A stretch of 64,000 nt of DNA from JAATGI01 sp036510675. GTDB taxonomy: Bacteria; Pseudomonadota; Alphaproteobacteria; ATCC43930; CGMCC-115725. Positions 43,451 through 52,452 of the stretch are shown piece after piece. The position numbers were made by a program, and so were the translations under genes. The DNA is taken from contig DATCDN010000001.1 of NCBI GenBank assembly GCA_036510675.1, positions 1 to 64,000 of the forward strand, given 5' to 3'. The notes under the pieces are model-generated. The model had not been told where the DNA came from. It made no database searches and saw only the letters and a program-made list of their open reading frames with translations. Every line of letters begins with the position of its first letter. The first letter of the stretch is position 1.

Positions 43451-44167
43451 TTAACCGCCGGCCCGATCGGGGCGCAGAATCCGCACCGCGCCATCGGAAT
43501 CCCCGACCAGCACCTCGGCGGCGAGGCCGACGAACAGGCCGCTCTCGATTACCCCGACCGTGGCGTCGAGCCGCGCCTGCAGGTCCGCCGGATCGCGGAT
43601 CGGCGCGAAGCCGACGCAATCATAGAGGATGTTGCCGCCATCGGTGATGAAGGCGGCGCCCGCCGCGTCGCGCCGCAGCACCGGCTTGCCGCCCAGCTCG
43701 CCAAGCCGTCGTGCCGTCACCTCGTGGCCATAGGACACTACTTCGACCGGCACCGGGGCGATTTGGCCGAGGCGCTCGACCTCTTTGCTGGTGTCGGCGA
43801 TGATGACGAGACGTTGCGCCGCGCTCGCGACGATCTTTTCCCGCAGCAGCGCGCCGCCCAGCCCCTTGATCAGCGCCAGCGACCCACGCTCGATCTCGTC
43901 GGCGCCGTCGATGGCGAGGTCGATCCGCACCTCGGCGGTAAGATCGATCAGTGGGATGCCGAGCCGGACCGCATTGGCCGCCGTGCGGTGCGAGGTTGGC
44001 ACGCCGGTTATCCGCAAGCCCTCGGCGCGAACCCGGCGCGCCAGCGCCTCGAGCCACAGGGCGGCGGTGGTACCGGTGCCGAGGCCCAGCACCATGCCGT
44101 CCCGCACCAGGGCCGCGGCGGCTTCGGCGGCGGCGCGCTTCGCGGCGTCCTGCGGCTGGTTCGACAT
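43451..44167 (-). CDS. rpiA: Ribose-5-phosphate isomerase A
   Basis: The enzyme interconverts ribose-5-phosphate and ribulose-5-phosphate. The 238 residues (from ATG 44167; a TTG six codons earlier is possible) include GLGTGTTA, GVPTSHRTAA, DLAIDGADEIE and LIKGLGGALLREKIVA. These are the diagnostic RpiA motifs. It is the last gene of the pgi-gnd-zwf-pgl-ppgK-rpiA run and converges with the mrr pseudogene over 105 bp in which I see no gene. Confidence 0.96.
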   Translation of the reverse strand: MSNQPQDAAKRAAAEAAAALVRDGMVLGLGTGTTAALWLEALARRVRAEGLRITGVPTSHRTAANAVRLGIPLIDLTAEVRIDLAIDGADEIERGSLALIKGLGGALLREKIVASAAQRLVIIADTSKEVERLGQIAPVPVEVVSYGHEVTARRLGELGGKPVLRRDAAGAAFITDGGNILYDCVGFAPIRDPADLQARLDATVGVIESGLFVGLAAEVLVGDSDGAVRILRPDRAGG

Positions 44168-44198
44168 CGGCCTGTCGTAGGCCAAGGAGGGCGGCTAT

Positions 44199-44930
44199 TC
44201 AACCCTGGCCGGGCAAATCCCGCCACAGGGCAGCCCCGCCCTCGATGCCGGCATCGTTCGACACCAGCGTGATGCTGGCCGGCAACTCGCCGCTGACATG
44301 GGTGGAATTGCCGCCGCCGATGAACAGATGCTCATAGTGCAGCAGCGAGAACAGAATATCGATGGTCTTCTGTACCCGCCTGTTCCAACGCTCCGCGCCG
44401 ATCTTCTTCAGGGCCTTGTCGCCGATATAGTCATTATAGGTCTTCTTCTTATGCAGTGGATGTTGCGCCAGTTCGAGATGCGGCATCAGATCGCCGTCGC
44501 GGAACAGGCCCGTGCCCGCCCCGGTGCCGAGCGTCAGCACCAGCTCCAGCCCCTGCCCCGCGATGACGAACAGCCCTTGCATCTCGGCATCGTTGATCAG
44601 CTTCGCCGGCGCGCCATGGAGCCGCCGCGACAATTCCGCCGCCAGCGGAAAATCGGCCCATTGCGGCGTGCCGTAATGCGGCGCCGTCAGCACGCGATTG
44701 TCGCGCACCACACCGGGAAAGCCGATCGAGATGCGATCATAGGGCGGCAGCGGCCGCGCCAGCGCCACCAGTGCGTCGATCATCACCGCCGGGGGACACG
44801 GGTACGGCGTATCGATGCGCTGCGTTTCGGCCAGCAGATGGCCGCCGCCATCCACCACGCCGGCCTTGAGGTGGGTCCCGCCGATATCGATACCGAGGAT
44901 GCCGGGCGCGGCGTCGGCACCGCGGCTCAC
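44199..44930 (-). CDS. ppgK: Polyphosphate glucokinase-type ROK family kinase
   Basis: The 243-residue ROK-fold kinase has the phosphate site ILGIDIGGTHLKAGVV, LGTGAGTGLFRDGDL and LFIGGGNSTHV. The ROK zinc-binding CxCGxxGC site is absent, as in polyphosphate-dependent glucokinases, and the LELAQHPLHKKKTYNDYIGD segment matches them. It would phosphorylate glucose with polyphosphate or ATP to feed Zwf. The start codon GTG 44930 overlaps the pgl stop (GTGA). Confidence 0.85.
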   Translation of the reverse strand: MSRGADAAPGILGIDIGGTHLKAGVVDGGGHLLAETQRIDTPYPCPPAVMIDALVALARPLPPYDRISIGFPGVVRDNRVLTAPHYGTPQWADFPLAAELSRRLHGAPAKLINDAEMQGLFVIAGQGLELVLTLGTGAGTGLFRDGDLMPHLELAQHPLHKKKTYNDYIGDKALKKIGAERWNRRVQKTIDILFSLLHYEHLFIGGGNSTHVSGELPASITLVSNDAGIEGGAALWRDLPGQG

Positions 44931-45643
44931 TTGTGATAGAGCGGACCGGCGGCGGCGCGATCGAGAAACCATAGCACCTTGCCCTCCGATTGGACGCGCG
45001 CCGCCGGCAGCGCCGTGCGGCCCGCCAGCGCATCCATCACCGCGCCGCTCTTATCGACGCCGGCGACCAGAAAGGCGACGATCCGGCTGCTGGCGATCGC
45101 CGGCAGGGTCAACGTGATCCGCGCCTGAGGCCGGCCGTTATCGACCGCGGCGACCCACCGTTCATGCTCGTCCAGCAACGGCGATTCGGGCAACAGCGAC
45201 GCGGTGTGGCCGTCGGCGCCCATCCCCAATAGCACCACATCGAACAGCGGCCGCGTCTCATCCTGCGCCTTCACGGTCCGCAACAGCGCGTCGTAGCGCG
45301 CCGCCGCGTCTTCAGGCGTGCCGGTCACCGGCATCGGGTGAACATGCTCGACCGGCAGCGGCGCGTCGCGCAGCAGGGTCGCGAGGCTCATGCCGAAATT
45401 GCTGTCGCGGTCGGTATAGGGGACGAACCGCTCATCGCCCCAGAATAATTGCAGCCGCTGCCACGGCACGCGGGCGTTCAGCGGCGCCGACGCCAGCAGC
45501 TCATAGAGCAGGCGCGGCGTATTGCCGCCCGCCAGCGCCACGCGAAAATCGCCGGACGAGCCGTTCATTTCCGACAGGAGCCATTCCGCGACCGACTCGG
45601 CCTGGCGCTTCGGCGTGGCGAAAATCTCGATGCGTCCGGTCAT
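44927..45643 (-). CDS. pgl: 6-phosphogluconolactonase
   Basis: It hydrolyses the lactone made by Zwf. The 238 residues from ATG 45643 show the Pgl signature: VALAGGNTPRLLYELLA, QLFWGDERFVP and LLGMGADGHTASLLPESPLL. It lies 7 bp downstream of zwf and its stop overlaps the ppgK start. Confidence 0.95.
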   Translation of the reverse strand: MTGRIEIFATPKRQAESVAEWLLSEMNGSSGDFRVALAGGNTPRLLYELLASAPLNARVPWQRLQLFWGDERFVPYTDRDSNFGMSLATLLRDAPLPVEHVHPMPVTGTPEDAAARYDALLRTVKAQDETRPLFDVVLLGMGADGHTASLLPESPLLDEHERWVAAVDNGRPQARITLTLPAIASSRIVAFLVAGVDKSGAVMDALAGRTALPAARVQSEGKVLWFLDRAAAGPLYHK

Positions 45644-45650
45644 GGCCCGG

Positions 45651-47198
45651 TCATGGTCCGATCTTGCGCCAAGCGCGGCCGTCGCGGCGGAGCATGGCGT
45701 CGGCCTCGTCCGGCCCGGAACTGCCGGACGCATAGTCTGGGAAGCCCGGCTTCTTGGTGACGTCCCAGGCATCGAGCACCGGCTGCACCACGCGCCACGC
45801 CGCCTCGACCTGGTCGGCGCGCTGAAACAGCGTGGCATCGCCGATCAGACAATCGTAGATCAGCGTCTCATACCCGACCGCCGGCGTCTGGCGGAACCAG
45901 TCGCCGTATTTGAAATCCATCGAGACGTTTTCCAGCACCACCCGCGGGCCAGGCACCTTGGTATTGAACCGCAGGCGGATGCCTTCATTGGGCTGAATTT
46001 GCAGGATCAGCCAGTTGTCGCCCAGCCGATCGACCGGGGTCTCGCGAAACAGCTCATAGGGCGCATCCTTGAAGCGGATCGCGATCTCGGTCCAGCGCCG
46101 CGCCAATCGCTTGCCAGTGCGCAGATAGAACGGCACCCCCGCCCAGCGCCAATTGTCGATGGTGAGGCGCAGCGCGGTGAAGGTCTCGGTATTGGAATCG
46201 CGCGCGACGCCCGACTCCTCGCGATAGGCGGGCACCGATTTGCCGTCCACCGTGCCGGCGCCATACTGGCCGCGCACCGCGTCGCTGCGCGACAGGGTGC
46301 GCACCGCGGCGAACAGCTCGGCGCGCTTATCGCGCACCGCGTTGGCATCGAACGAGATCGGCGGCTCCATTGCGGTCATGGCCAGCAGTTGAAAGAGATG
46401 GTTCGGCACCATGTCGCGCAACGCGCCGGTCGGCTCATAGAAGCGCGCGCGGGTCTCGACGCCGACGGTCTCGGCGACGGTGATCTGCACATGGTCGATG
46501 CGGTCGCGATTCCACACCGGCTCGAACAGACCATTGGCGAAGCGCAGCGCCATGATGTTCTGCACGGTCTCCTTCCCTAGGAAGTGATCGATGCGATAGA
46601 TCTGATTCTCGTGCAGCGTCTTAAGCACCTGGGCGTTGAGCGCGACCGCCGACGCGAAATCATGGCCGAACGGCTTTTCGATGATGACGCGCCGCCACGC
46701 CTCGCCCTGTTCCTTCACCAGCCCGGCGGCGCCCAGCCGATCCACGATGGCGCCGAAGAACCGCTCCGCCACCGCGAGATAGAACAGCACCCGGCCGCCG
46801 AACGATTCCTTGCGGTCCAGTTCCTCGATGACGGTGCCGATGCGCTTATAGGTATCGGGCGACAGGAAATCGCCGGTGACATAGCTCATCGTTCCGGCAA
46901 GCCGATTCCAGGTCGGCTCGTCGATGGCGGCCGCTTCGAACTCGCCGCCCTTCTGCTTGGTCGCCGCTTCGACGAAATCATGCAGCCCGTCGCGCCATTC
47001 CTCGGACGTGCGCTCGTTGTGATCGACGCCGATCACCGCGAATTTTTCCGGCAGCAGGCCGCTCTTGGTCAGATTGTAGAGCGCCGGCACGATCAGGCGC
47101 TTGGTCAGGTCGCCGACAGCGCCGAAGATCACCAGCGCGAAGGACGGCGCTGGCGTCGCCGGGCGATGGGCGGCATCGTGATTTTCCGGCCCGCTCAT
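45651..47198 (-). CDS. zwf: Glucose-6-phosphate 1-dehydrogenase
   Basis: First enzyme of the oxidative pentose phosphate and Entner-Doudoroff routes, NADP dependent. The 515 residues have the nucleotide motif FGAVGDLTKRLIVPALYNL and the catalytic RIDHFLGKETVQN with its lysine. The GDLTKR form is the usual G6PDH variant of the Rossmann glycine motif. Its start overlaps the gnd stop by 4 bp (47195-47198). Confidence 0.97.
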   Translation of the reverse strand: MSGPENHDAAHRPATPAPSFALVIFGAVGDLTKRLIVPALYNLTKSGLLPEKFAVIGVDHNERTSEEWRDGLHDFVEAATKQKGGEFEAAAIDEPTWNRLAGTMSYVTGDFLSPDTYKRIGTVIEELDRKESFGGRVLFYLAVAERFFGAIVDRLGAAGLVKEQGEAWRRVIIEKPFGHDFASAVALNAQVLKTLHENQIYRIDHFLGKETVQNIMALRFANGLFEPVWNRDRIDHVQITVAETVGVETRARFYEPTGALRDMVPNHLFQLLAMTAMEPPISFDANAVRDKRAELFAAVRTLSRSDAVRGQYGAGTVDGKSVPAYREESGVARDSNTETFTALRLTIDNWRWAGVPFYLRTGKRLARRWTEIAIRFKDAPYELFRETPVDRLGDNWLILQIQPNEGIRLRFNTKVPGPRVVLENVSMDFKYGDWFRQTPAVGYETLIYDCLIGDATLFQRADQVEAAWRVVQPVLDAWDVTKKPGFPDYASGSSGPDEADAMLRRDGRAWRKIGP

Positions 47199-48184
47199 TT
47201 GGTCGGCTCCGTCCCAGGCTCGACATGTCCGCCGAAGCCGTGGCGCATCGCCGACAGCAGCTTGTCCGCCATGCCATGCTCGACGCGAGAGCGGAAGCGC
47301 GCATAGAGCGACGCCGACAGCACGTTGGCCGGCACCGCCTCCTCGATCGCGGCTTCGATGGTCCAGCGCCCCTCGCCAGAATCCGAGACATCGCCGCGAT
47401 ATTCATCCAGCGTCGGGTTGGCGGCGAGCGCGCTGGCGGTAAGGTCGAGCAGCCACGAGGAAATCACGCTGCCGCGCCGCCACACTTCGGCGATGTCCGG
47501 CAGGTCGAGGGTGAAGCGCTGATCTTCCGGCAGGGCCTCCGACATCTTGTTGTGCAGGATGTCGAAGCCCTCGGCATAGGCCTGCATGATGCCGTACTCG
47601 ATGCCGTTATGGATCATCTTGACGAAGTGGCCCGCCCCAGCCGGCCCGGCGTGGAGATAGCCGCGCTCGACCCGCGGATCGCGGCCCTCGCGCCCCGGCG
47701 TGCGCTCGATCGAGCCGACGCCCGGCGCCAGCGCGACGAAGATGGGATCGAGCCGCGTCACTACCTCCTTGTCGCCGCCGATCATCATGCAATAGCCACG
47801 CTCCAGCCCCCACACGCCGCCGGAGGTGCCGACATCGAGATAATGCAGACCCTGCGCCGCCAGCGCGTGGGCGCGGCGGATATCATCATGATAAAAACTA
47901 TTGCCGCCATCGATGACGGTGTCGCCGCGCTGGAGCAGGCCGGCGAGCTCCGTGATTGTATCCTCGGTGATCTTGCCCGCCGGCAGCATGACCCAGACGG
48001 CGCGCGGCGGTTTCAGCTTCTTCACCAGATCGGCCAAGCCCGACGACGGCACCGCCTTTTCCTTGGCCAGCGTATCGATAGCCTTCGGGTTGGCGTCATA
48101 GACGACGATTTCGTGGCCGTGCTGAATGAGGCGCCGCGTGATGTTGCCGCCCATGCGTCCCAATCCGATAATGGCAAGCTGCAT
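47195..48184 (-). CDS. gnd: 6-phosphogluconate dehydrogenase, short (decarboxylating) type
   Basis: The 329-residue enzyme begins MQLAIIGLGRMGGNITRRL and continues with VIDGGNSFYHDD, LDVGTSGGVWGLERGYC and KMIHNGIEYGIMQAYAEG. This is the short form of Gnd, often NAD dependent, about 150 residues shorter than E. coli Gnd. It lies 5 bp downstream of pgi and overlaps zwf. Confidence 0.94.
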   Translation of the reverse strand: MQLAIIGLGRMGGNITRRLIQHGHEIVVYDANPKAIDTLAKEKAVPSSGLADLVKKLKPPRAVWVMLPAGKITEDTITELAGLLQRGDTVIDGGNSFYHDDIRRAHALAAQGLHYLDVGTSGGVWGLERGYCMMIGGDKEVVTRLDPIFVALAPGVGSIERTPGREGRDPRVERGYLHAGPAGAGHFVKMIHNGIEYGIMQAYAEGFDILHNKMSEALPEDQRFTLDLPDIAEVWRRGSVISSWLLDLTASALAANPTLDEYRGDVSDSGEGRWTIEAAIEEAVPANVLSASLYARFRSRVEHGMADKLLSAMRHGFGGHVEPGTEPTK

Positions 48185-48189
48185 CGGCG

Positions 48190-49896
48190 TTACCTCGCAA
48201 CAGCGGCGTGAATGGCACGGGTCAGCGTGTCGAGGCCGGTTTCGACATCGCTCAAATGAACGCGCAGCGCGCGGCGCTTGCGCTCGGTCAGCACGGCGAG
48301 ATCGCCTTGCGCCTGTGCCGCCTCCACCACGGCAAAACTGTATTTCTTGCCGGGCACCGCCAGATCGCGCGGGGGATCGGCGGTGATCTGCAGGAACACG
48401 CCGCTGTTCGGCCCACCCTTATAGGCTTGGCCGGTCGAGTGCAAAAAGCGCGGGCCGAAGCCGACGCAGGTCGCGCACCGCGTCGCATGCCGCAGCGCGA
48501 CGCGCAGCGCCGTCAGCCGCGCCGTGTGCGCGTCGTTGCGCTCGATATAAGCGAGCACCGCCAGATAGTCGCCGGCGGCGGCCCGGGCAAAATGCGCGCG
48601 CAGAATATCGACCAGCGTCGTGCCGCCGGCAAGCGCCGCCGCATTCTCGGGATCGGCGAAGAGAGCGACGCCGTCCGCCGCGACGAACGGCTTGTCCTCC
48701 GGCAGCTTGCCGCTTTTCTCATAGGCGTCAGTCAGCGCGCGAGTCTTGAGCTTGCTGGCTTCGACATCGGGCTGGTCGAACGGATCGATGCCGATCACCG
48801 CGCCGGCGACCGCAGTCGCGACCTCGGCGAGGAAGAACACCTGGCCGAGCTGCATCACATCGTCGAGCTGGAGGCGGATCACGGGGTGGCCAGCCAGCGC
48901 CAGCACCTCGATAGCATTCGCTTGGCTATCGTCATCGTCGCTCGACAGCGCGACATAGAGGAACACGCGATCATTGCCATAATCCGCCGGCGCCGCGACC
49001 GGCTCGCCGTCGACCGGGATCAGTCCCTTGCCCTCTTTGCCGGTGGATTCGGCGAAGAGTTGCTCGAGCCAGGAGCCGAGACTGGCCAAGCCCGGTGAGG
49101 CCAGGATCGTCACCTTGTCGCGCCGAAACTGGGTGGCGAGCACGCCCAGCGTCAGTCCCAAGCGCAGCGCTGGATTGCCCTCACCCGCGCCTTGGCAAAG
49201 CCGCGCCATGGTCTCGGTCGCATCCAGCACCGCCGCGACATCGACGCCCAGCGCGGCGGCCGGCACCAAGCCGAATTTCGACAGCACCGAATAGCGCCCG
49301 CCGATCGTGGCATCGCCGAAAAATACATGGGCGAAGCCGCGCTCCCGCGCCTTGCCTTCCATCGCGGAGCCGGGATCGGTGACCGCGACGAATTGCTTGC
49401 CGATCTTGCCCGCGCGCTCGAAGAAATAATCCTCGAGGATATTGGGCTCCAGCGTGGTGCCGGATTTCGACGACACGATGAACAGCGTGCGCGCCGGATC
49501 GATCGCGCCCTCGAGCGTCGCGATCTGCGCGGGGTCGGTCGAATCCAGCATGTGGAAGCGCGGATGTCCGGCGATCCGGCTGAAGCTTCGCGCGATCACG
49601 TCGGGGCCGAGACTCGATCCGCCCATGCCGATCAGCACGATATCGGCGTAGCGCGCGGCCTCGCTTTTGAGGTTGTCGAGCGTGGCGACATCGCGCCGCT
49701 CCCGCGTCACGATATCGAGCCAACCCAGCCATTTATTCTCGTCGGCGCCGGTCCACAGGCTCTTGTCACGCGCCCACAATTTGCCGATCTTGCCGGCCTG
49801 AGTCCAATCCGCCAGCGCCGCCGCCAGCGCCTTGGTTTCCGCCGCTCCCAGCGTTTCGGTGAAACGAAGATTCGTGTCATGCCTCATGCCTGCCAT
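48190..49896 (-). CDS. pgi: Glucose-6-phosphate isomerase, resembling the Pgi half of Tal-Pgi fusions
   Basis: The 568-residue protein has the Pgi sugar-isomerase motifs: VLIGMGGSSLGPDV, FIVSSKSGTTLEPNILEDYF and late TGQAYKGGPNSGVFLQ. Its sequence resembles the C-terminal part of bifunctional transaldolase-phosphoglucose isomerases, but the transaldolase part is missing and no transaldolase gene is adjacent. The start is ATG 49896 with GGGAGA upstream; ATG 49887 is an alternative. It is the first gene of the sugar-phosphate operon and is 117 bp from the MFS gene. Confidence 0.9.
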   Translation of the reverse strand: MAGMRHDTNLRFTETLGAAETKALAAALADWTQAGKIGKLWARDKSLWTGADENKWLGWLDIVTRERRDVATLDNLKSEAARYADIVLIGMGGSSLGPDVIARSFSRIAGHPRFHMLDSTDPAQIATLEGAIDPARTLFIVSSKSGTTLEPNILEDYFFERAGKIGKQFVAVTDPGSAMEGKARERGFAHVFFGDATIGGRYSVLSKFGLVPAAALGVDVAAVLDATETMARLCQGAGEGNPALRLGLTLGVLATQFRRDKVTILASPGLASLGSWLEQLFAESTGKEGKGLIPVDGEPVAAPADYGNDRVFLYVALSSDDDDSQANAIEVLALAGHPVIRLQLDDVMQLGQVFFLAEVATAVAGAVIGIDPFDQPDVEASKLKTRALTDAYEKSGKLPEDKPFVAADGVALFADPENAAALAGGTTLVDILRAHFARAAAGDYLAVLAYIERNDAHTARLTALRVALRHATRCATCVGFGPRFLHSTGQAYKGGPNSGVFLQITADPPRDLAVPGKKYSFAVVEAAQAQGDLAVLTERKRRALRVHLSDVETGLDTLTRAIHAAVAR

Positions 49897-50013
49897 CGCG
49901 AGCGCGATCTCCCGTGTTGAGGGTGCGGCTACACCTCATCCTATGTAGCGAACAAATGGTCGGTGTTAAACGTTCCGGCCCCCGAGTCGGCTGCGAGGCG
50001 TATGACAAAGAGT

Positions 50014-51186
50014 TCAGAATGGAACCGCGCGCGCGTCCGGATCGCGCCAGAATCGCACGACACAGGCGGCCATCGCCGCCATCATCACCCAGACCAGCAT
50101 CACACAGCCGAGCCAGCCGGCACGGTGCCAGGCGACGCCGCCGACAAGGGCGCCGACGCTGCCCCCCAGATAATAAAAGGTGACGTAGAGCCCGACTGCC
50201 GACGAGCGCGCCTGAGTCGCCGCGAACGCGACATAGCCGGTGGTGACGGTCTGGCAGATGAAGCCGCTGCACGCGCACACGACGAGGCCGATGAAGATCG
50301 GCGTGACGTGCGGCACCAGCGTTAGCAGCAACCCCGCCGCCCAGGTGCCGATCATGCACAGCACGATGCCGCGCCGCCCCAGCCGCGCCACCAGCGGACC
50401 CGCCAGCGGCGTGGTGAAGATGCCGAACGCATAGGAGACGAACAACGAGCCGAGCCACCCCGCCGACAGATTGAAGGGCGGCGCCGCGAGATGGAAATTG
50501 ATATAGGTGAACAGCGTGACGAAGCTGAACAGCACGCCGAACCCGACCGCGAACATCGCGAGCAGCCGCGCGTCGCGAAAATGCCGCGCCATCATCGACA
50601 GCGAATGCAGCAGGCCCTCGGCGCGCACGAAGCGTCGGTCGCCCGGCAGGGTCCAGGCGACCACAATGGCGCAGACAAGGCTGATCCCCGCCAGGATGAA
50701 AAACGCCAGCCGCCAGCCGCCGAAATCGCCGATCCAGCCGGCGAGAAAGCGTCCGAGAAAGCCGCCGAGGACGCTGCCGGTGGTATAGGTGGCGGTGACG
50801 GCGGCGATCTCCTCGCGCGGAAATTCATCGCCGATATAGGCGATCGCCACGGCGAACACCGGCGGCAGCAACAGGCCCTGAACGAAGCGCAGCGCGATGA
50901 TCTGATCGAGGCTTTGCGCCGCCCCGATCAGCGCCGTCGGAATCACCAGCAGGAACAGCGCCACCAGGATCATGCGATGACGGCCGATGACATCGGCGAC
51001 GACGCCGATGAACGGCGCGATCACGGTCACCGCCAGCGTGGTGGCGCTGACCGTCAGGCTGACCTGCGCCTCGCTCGCCCGGAAATAGCCCGCGAGGGTG
51101 GGCAGCAGCGCCTGGATCGCCCACAATTGCAGAAAGGCGGCGAGGCCGATAACGAAGACGCCCAGGCGGCGTCTATCGGAAAACAC
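50014..51186 (-). CDS. MFS transporter (12-TM, arabinose-efflux-permease type)
   Basis: The 390-residue membrane protein has about twelve hydrophobic segments. The first loop motif is GVVADVIGRHRMIL, and the second half has the symmetric GPLVARLGRRGIVLCM. The start MFSDRRRLGVFVIGLAAF and the LRFVQGLLLPPVFAVAIAYIGDEF segment match drug/sugar-efflux MFS proteins of the YnfM/AraJ kind. The substrate is unknown. It lies upstream of pgi on the same strand, but 117 bp separate them. Confidence 0.87.
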   Translation of the reverse strand: MFSDRRRLGVFVIGLAAFLQLWAIQALLPTLAGYFRASEAQVSLTVSATTLAVTVIAPFIGVVADVIGRHRMILVALFLLVIPTALIGAAQSLDQIIALRFVQGLLLPPVFAVAIAYIGDEFPREEIAAVTATYTTGSVLGGFLGRFLAGWIGDFGGWRLAFFILAGISLVCAIVVAWTLPGDRRFVRAEGLLHSLSMMARHFRDARLLAMFAVGFGVLFSFVTLFTYINFHLAAPPFNLSAGWLGSLFVSYAFGIFTTPLAGPLVARLGRRGIVLCMIGTWAAGLLLTLVPHVTPIFIGLVVCACSGFICQTVTTGYVAFAATQARSSAVGLYVTFYYLGGSVGALVGGVAWHRAGWLGCVMLVWVMMAAMAACVVRFWRDPDARAVPF

Positions 51187-51245
51187 CTCAGTTACCTTCC
51201 CGCTTGCGGGGAAGGGCGATCATGCAAGACCGGAAATATTGTCGT

Positions 51246-51378
51246 GCGTCCCTCGACTGCTCGCACCGCTAGCGCGGCGCTCCGCGCTCGGGATGAGGAT
51301 TTTCTTTGTGCCACATGACATATTCCTCATCCTGAGCACGCAGCCCCGATGAAATCGGGGCGAGTAGTCGAAGGACGC
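51246..51378. repeat. Nested imperfect palindromic element (REP/BIME-like)
   Basis: A 133-bp element has outer arms of 19 nt matching 17/19 (51246-51264 with 51360-51378). Inner arms gctcgggatgagga and tcctcatcctgagc match 13/14 (51286-51299 with 51324-51337), and ccccgat-gaa-atcgggg forms a further hairpin (51344-51360). It lies alone in the 210-bp gap before korB. Similar CTCATCCTGAG-type repeats are common in alphaproteobacterial genomes. The function is unknown. Confidence 0.7.
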
Positions 51379-51396
51379 ACCCGTCTTTTGCGACGC

Positions 51397-52452
51397 TTAC
51401 CGCAACGAGTTGTTGAAGCGGTCGAGGGCTTCCGATCCGGGAATGAGCTCCGCATCGCCGAGTGCGTTCAGCGGCATCTCGACGGTGTTGAGATGCTCGT
51501 GCAGGTCGATCGCGTCGGGATCGAGATAGAGCAGGCCGGTCACTATTTCGCCGGCCTTTTCCCGCTCCGCGACATAGCGCATCGCCGCCGCGCGATCGCC
51601 GAGATCGTATTCGCCGGCGAGCTTGCGCAGATTAATCACCGAGCCGTCATGCTGGGTGACCGGCGCGACCGTGCCCGGCTGGTAGTCGGCCTTGATCGGC
51701 GCGCGCGGCACCATGAAATCGAGACTGTTCACCGCCTCGTTATGCTCGCGGACATAATCATAGCTCTTGGTCGAGCCGGGATGATTGTTGAAGGCGACAC
51801 AGGGGCTGATGATGTCGAGGAATGCCGCGCCGCGATGCTCGACCGCCGCCTTGATCAGCGGCACCAGTTGGGTCTTGTCGCCGGAGAAGCCGCGCGCGAC
51901 GAAGCTCGCGCCCAAAAGGATCGCCATCGACGCGAGGTCGATCGGCTCGTCGCTGTTGGCCTGGCCCTTCTTGCTGCGCGAGCCTTTATCGGCGGTCGCC
52001 GAGAACTGGCCCTTGGTCAGGCCATAGACGCCGTTATTCTCGACGATATAGACCATGTTGACGCCGCGCCGGATGCTGTGCGCGAACTGGCCGAGGCCGA
52101 TCGACGCGCTGTCGCCATCGCCGGAGACGCCGAAATAAATCAGCTCGCGATTAGCGAGATTGGCGCCGGTCAGCACCGATGGCATGCGGCCATGGACGCT
52201 GTTGAAGCCGTGGCTCTGGCCGAGAAAATAGGTCGGGGTCTTCGATGAGCAGCCGATGCCCGACAATTTTGCGACGCGGTGCGGCGCCAGATCGAGCTCG
52301 AAGCACGCCTCGATGATCGCGGCGCTGATGGAATCATGGCCGCAGCCGGCGCACAAGGTCGAGATCGCGCCTTCATAGTCGCGATGGGTAAAGCCGAGCT
52401 GGTTGGTCGCGAGCTTCGGGTGATGGAATTTCGGCTTGGCGATATAGGTCAT
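51397..52452 (-). CDS. korB: 2-oxoacid:ferredoxin oxidoreductase, beta subunit
   Basis: This subunit binds thiamine pyrophosphate and one [4Fe-4S] cluster and decarboxylates a 2-oxoacid, passing electrons to ferredoxin. The 351 residues have LCAGCGHDSIS and SGIGCSSKTP (three Cys), a fourth Cys in IISPCVAFNNH, and the TPP motif GDGDSASIGL with VYIVENNGVYG. It overlaps the alpha-subunit gene by 4 bp. The substrate, 2-oxoglutarate or pyruvate, cannot be settled by eye. Confidence 0.93.
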   Translation of the reverse strand: MTYIAKPKFHHPKLATNQLGFTHRDYEGAISTLCAGCGHDSISAAIIEACFELDLAPHRVAKLSGIGCSSKTPTYFLGQSHGFNSVHGRMPSVLTGANLANRELIYFGVSGDGDSASIGLGQFAHSIRRGVNMVYIVENNGVYGLTKGQFSATADKGSRSKKGQANSDEPIDLASMAILLGASFVARGFSGDKTQLVPLIKAAVEHRGAAFLDIISPCVAFNNHPGSTKSYDYVREHNEAVNSLDFMVPRAPIKADYQPGTVAPVTQHDGSVINLRKLAGEYDLGDRAAAMRYVAEREKAGEIVTGLLYLDPDAIDLHEHLNTVEMPLNALGDAELIPGSEALDRFNNSLR

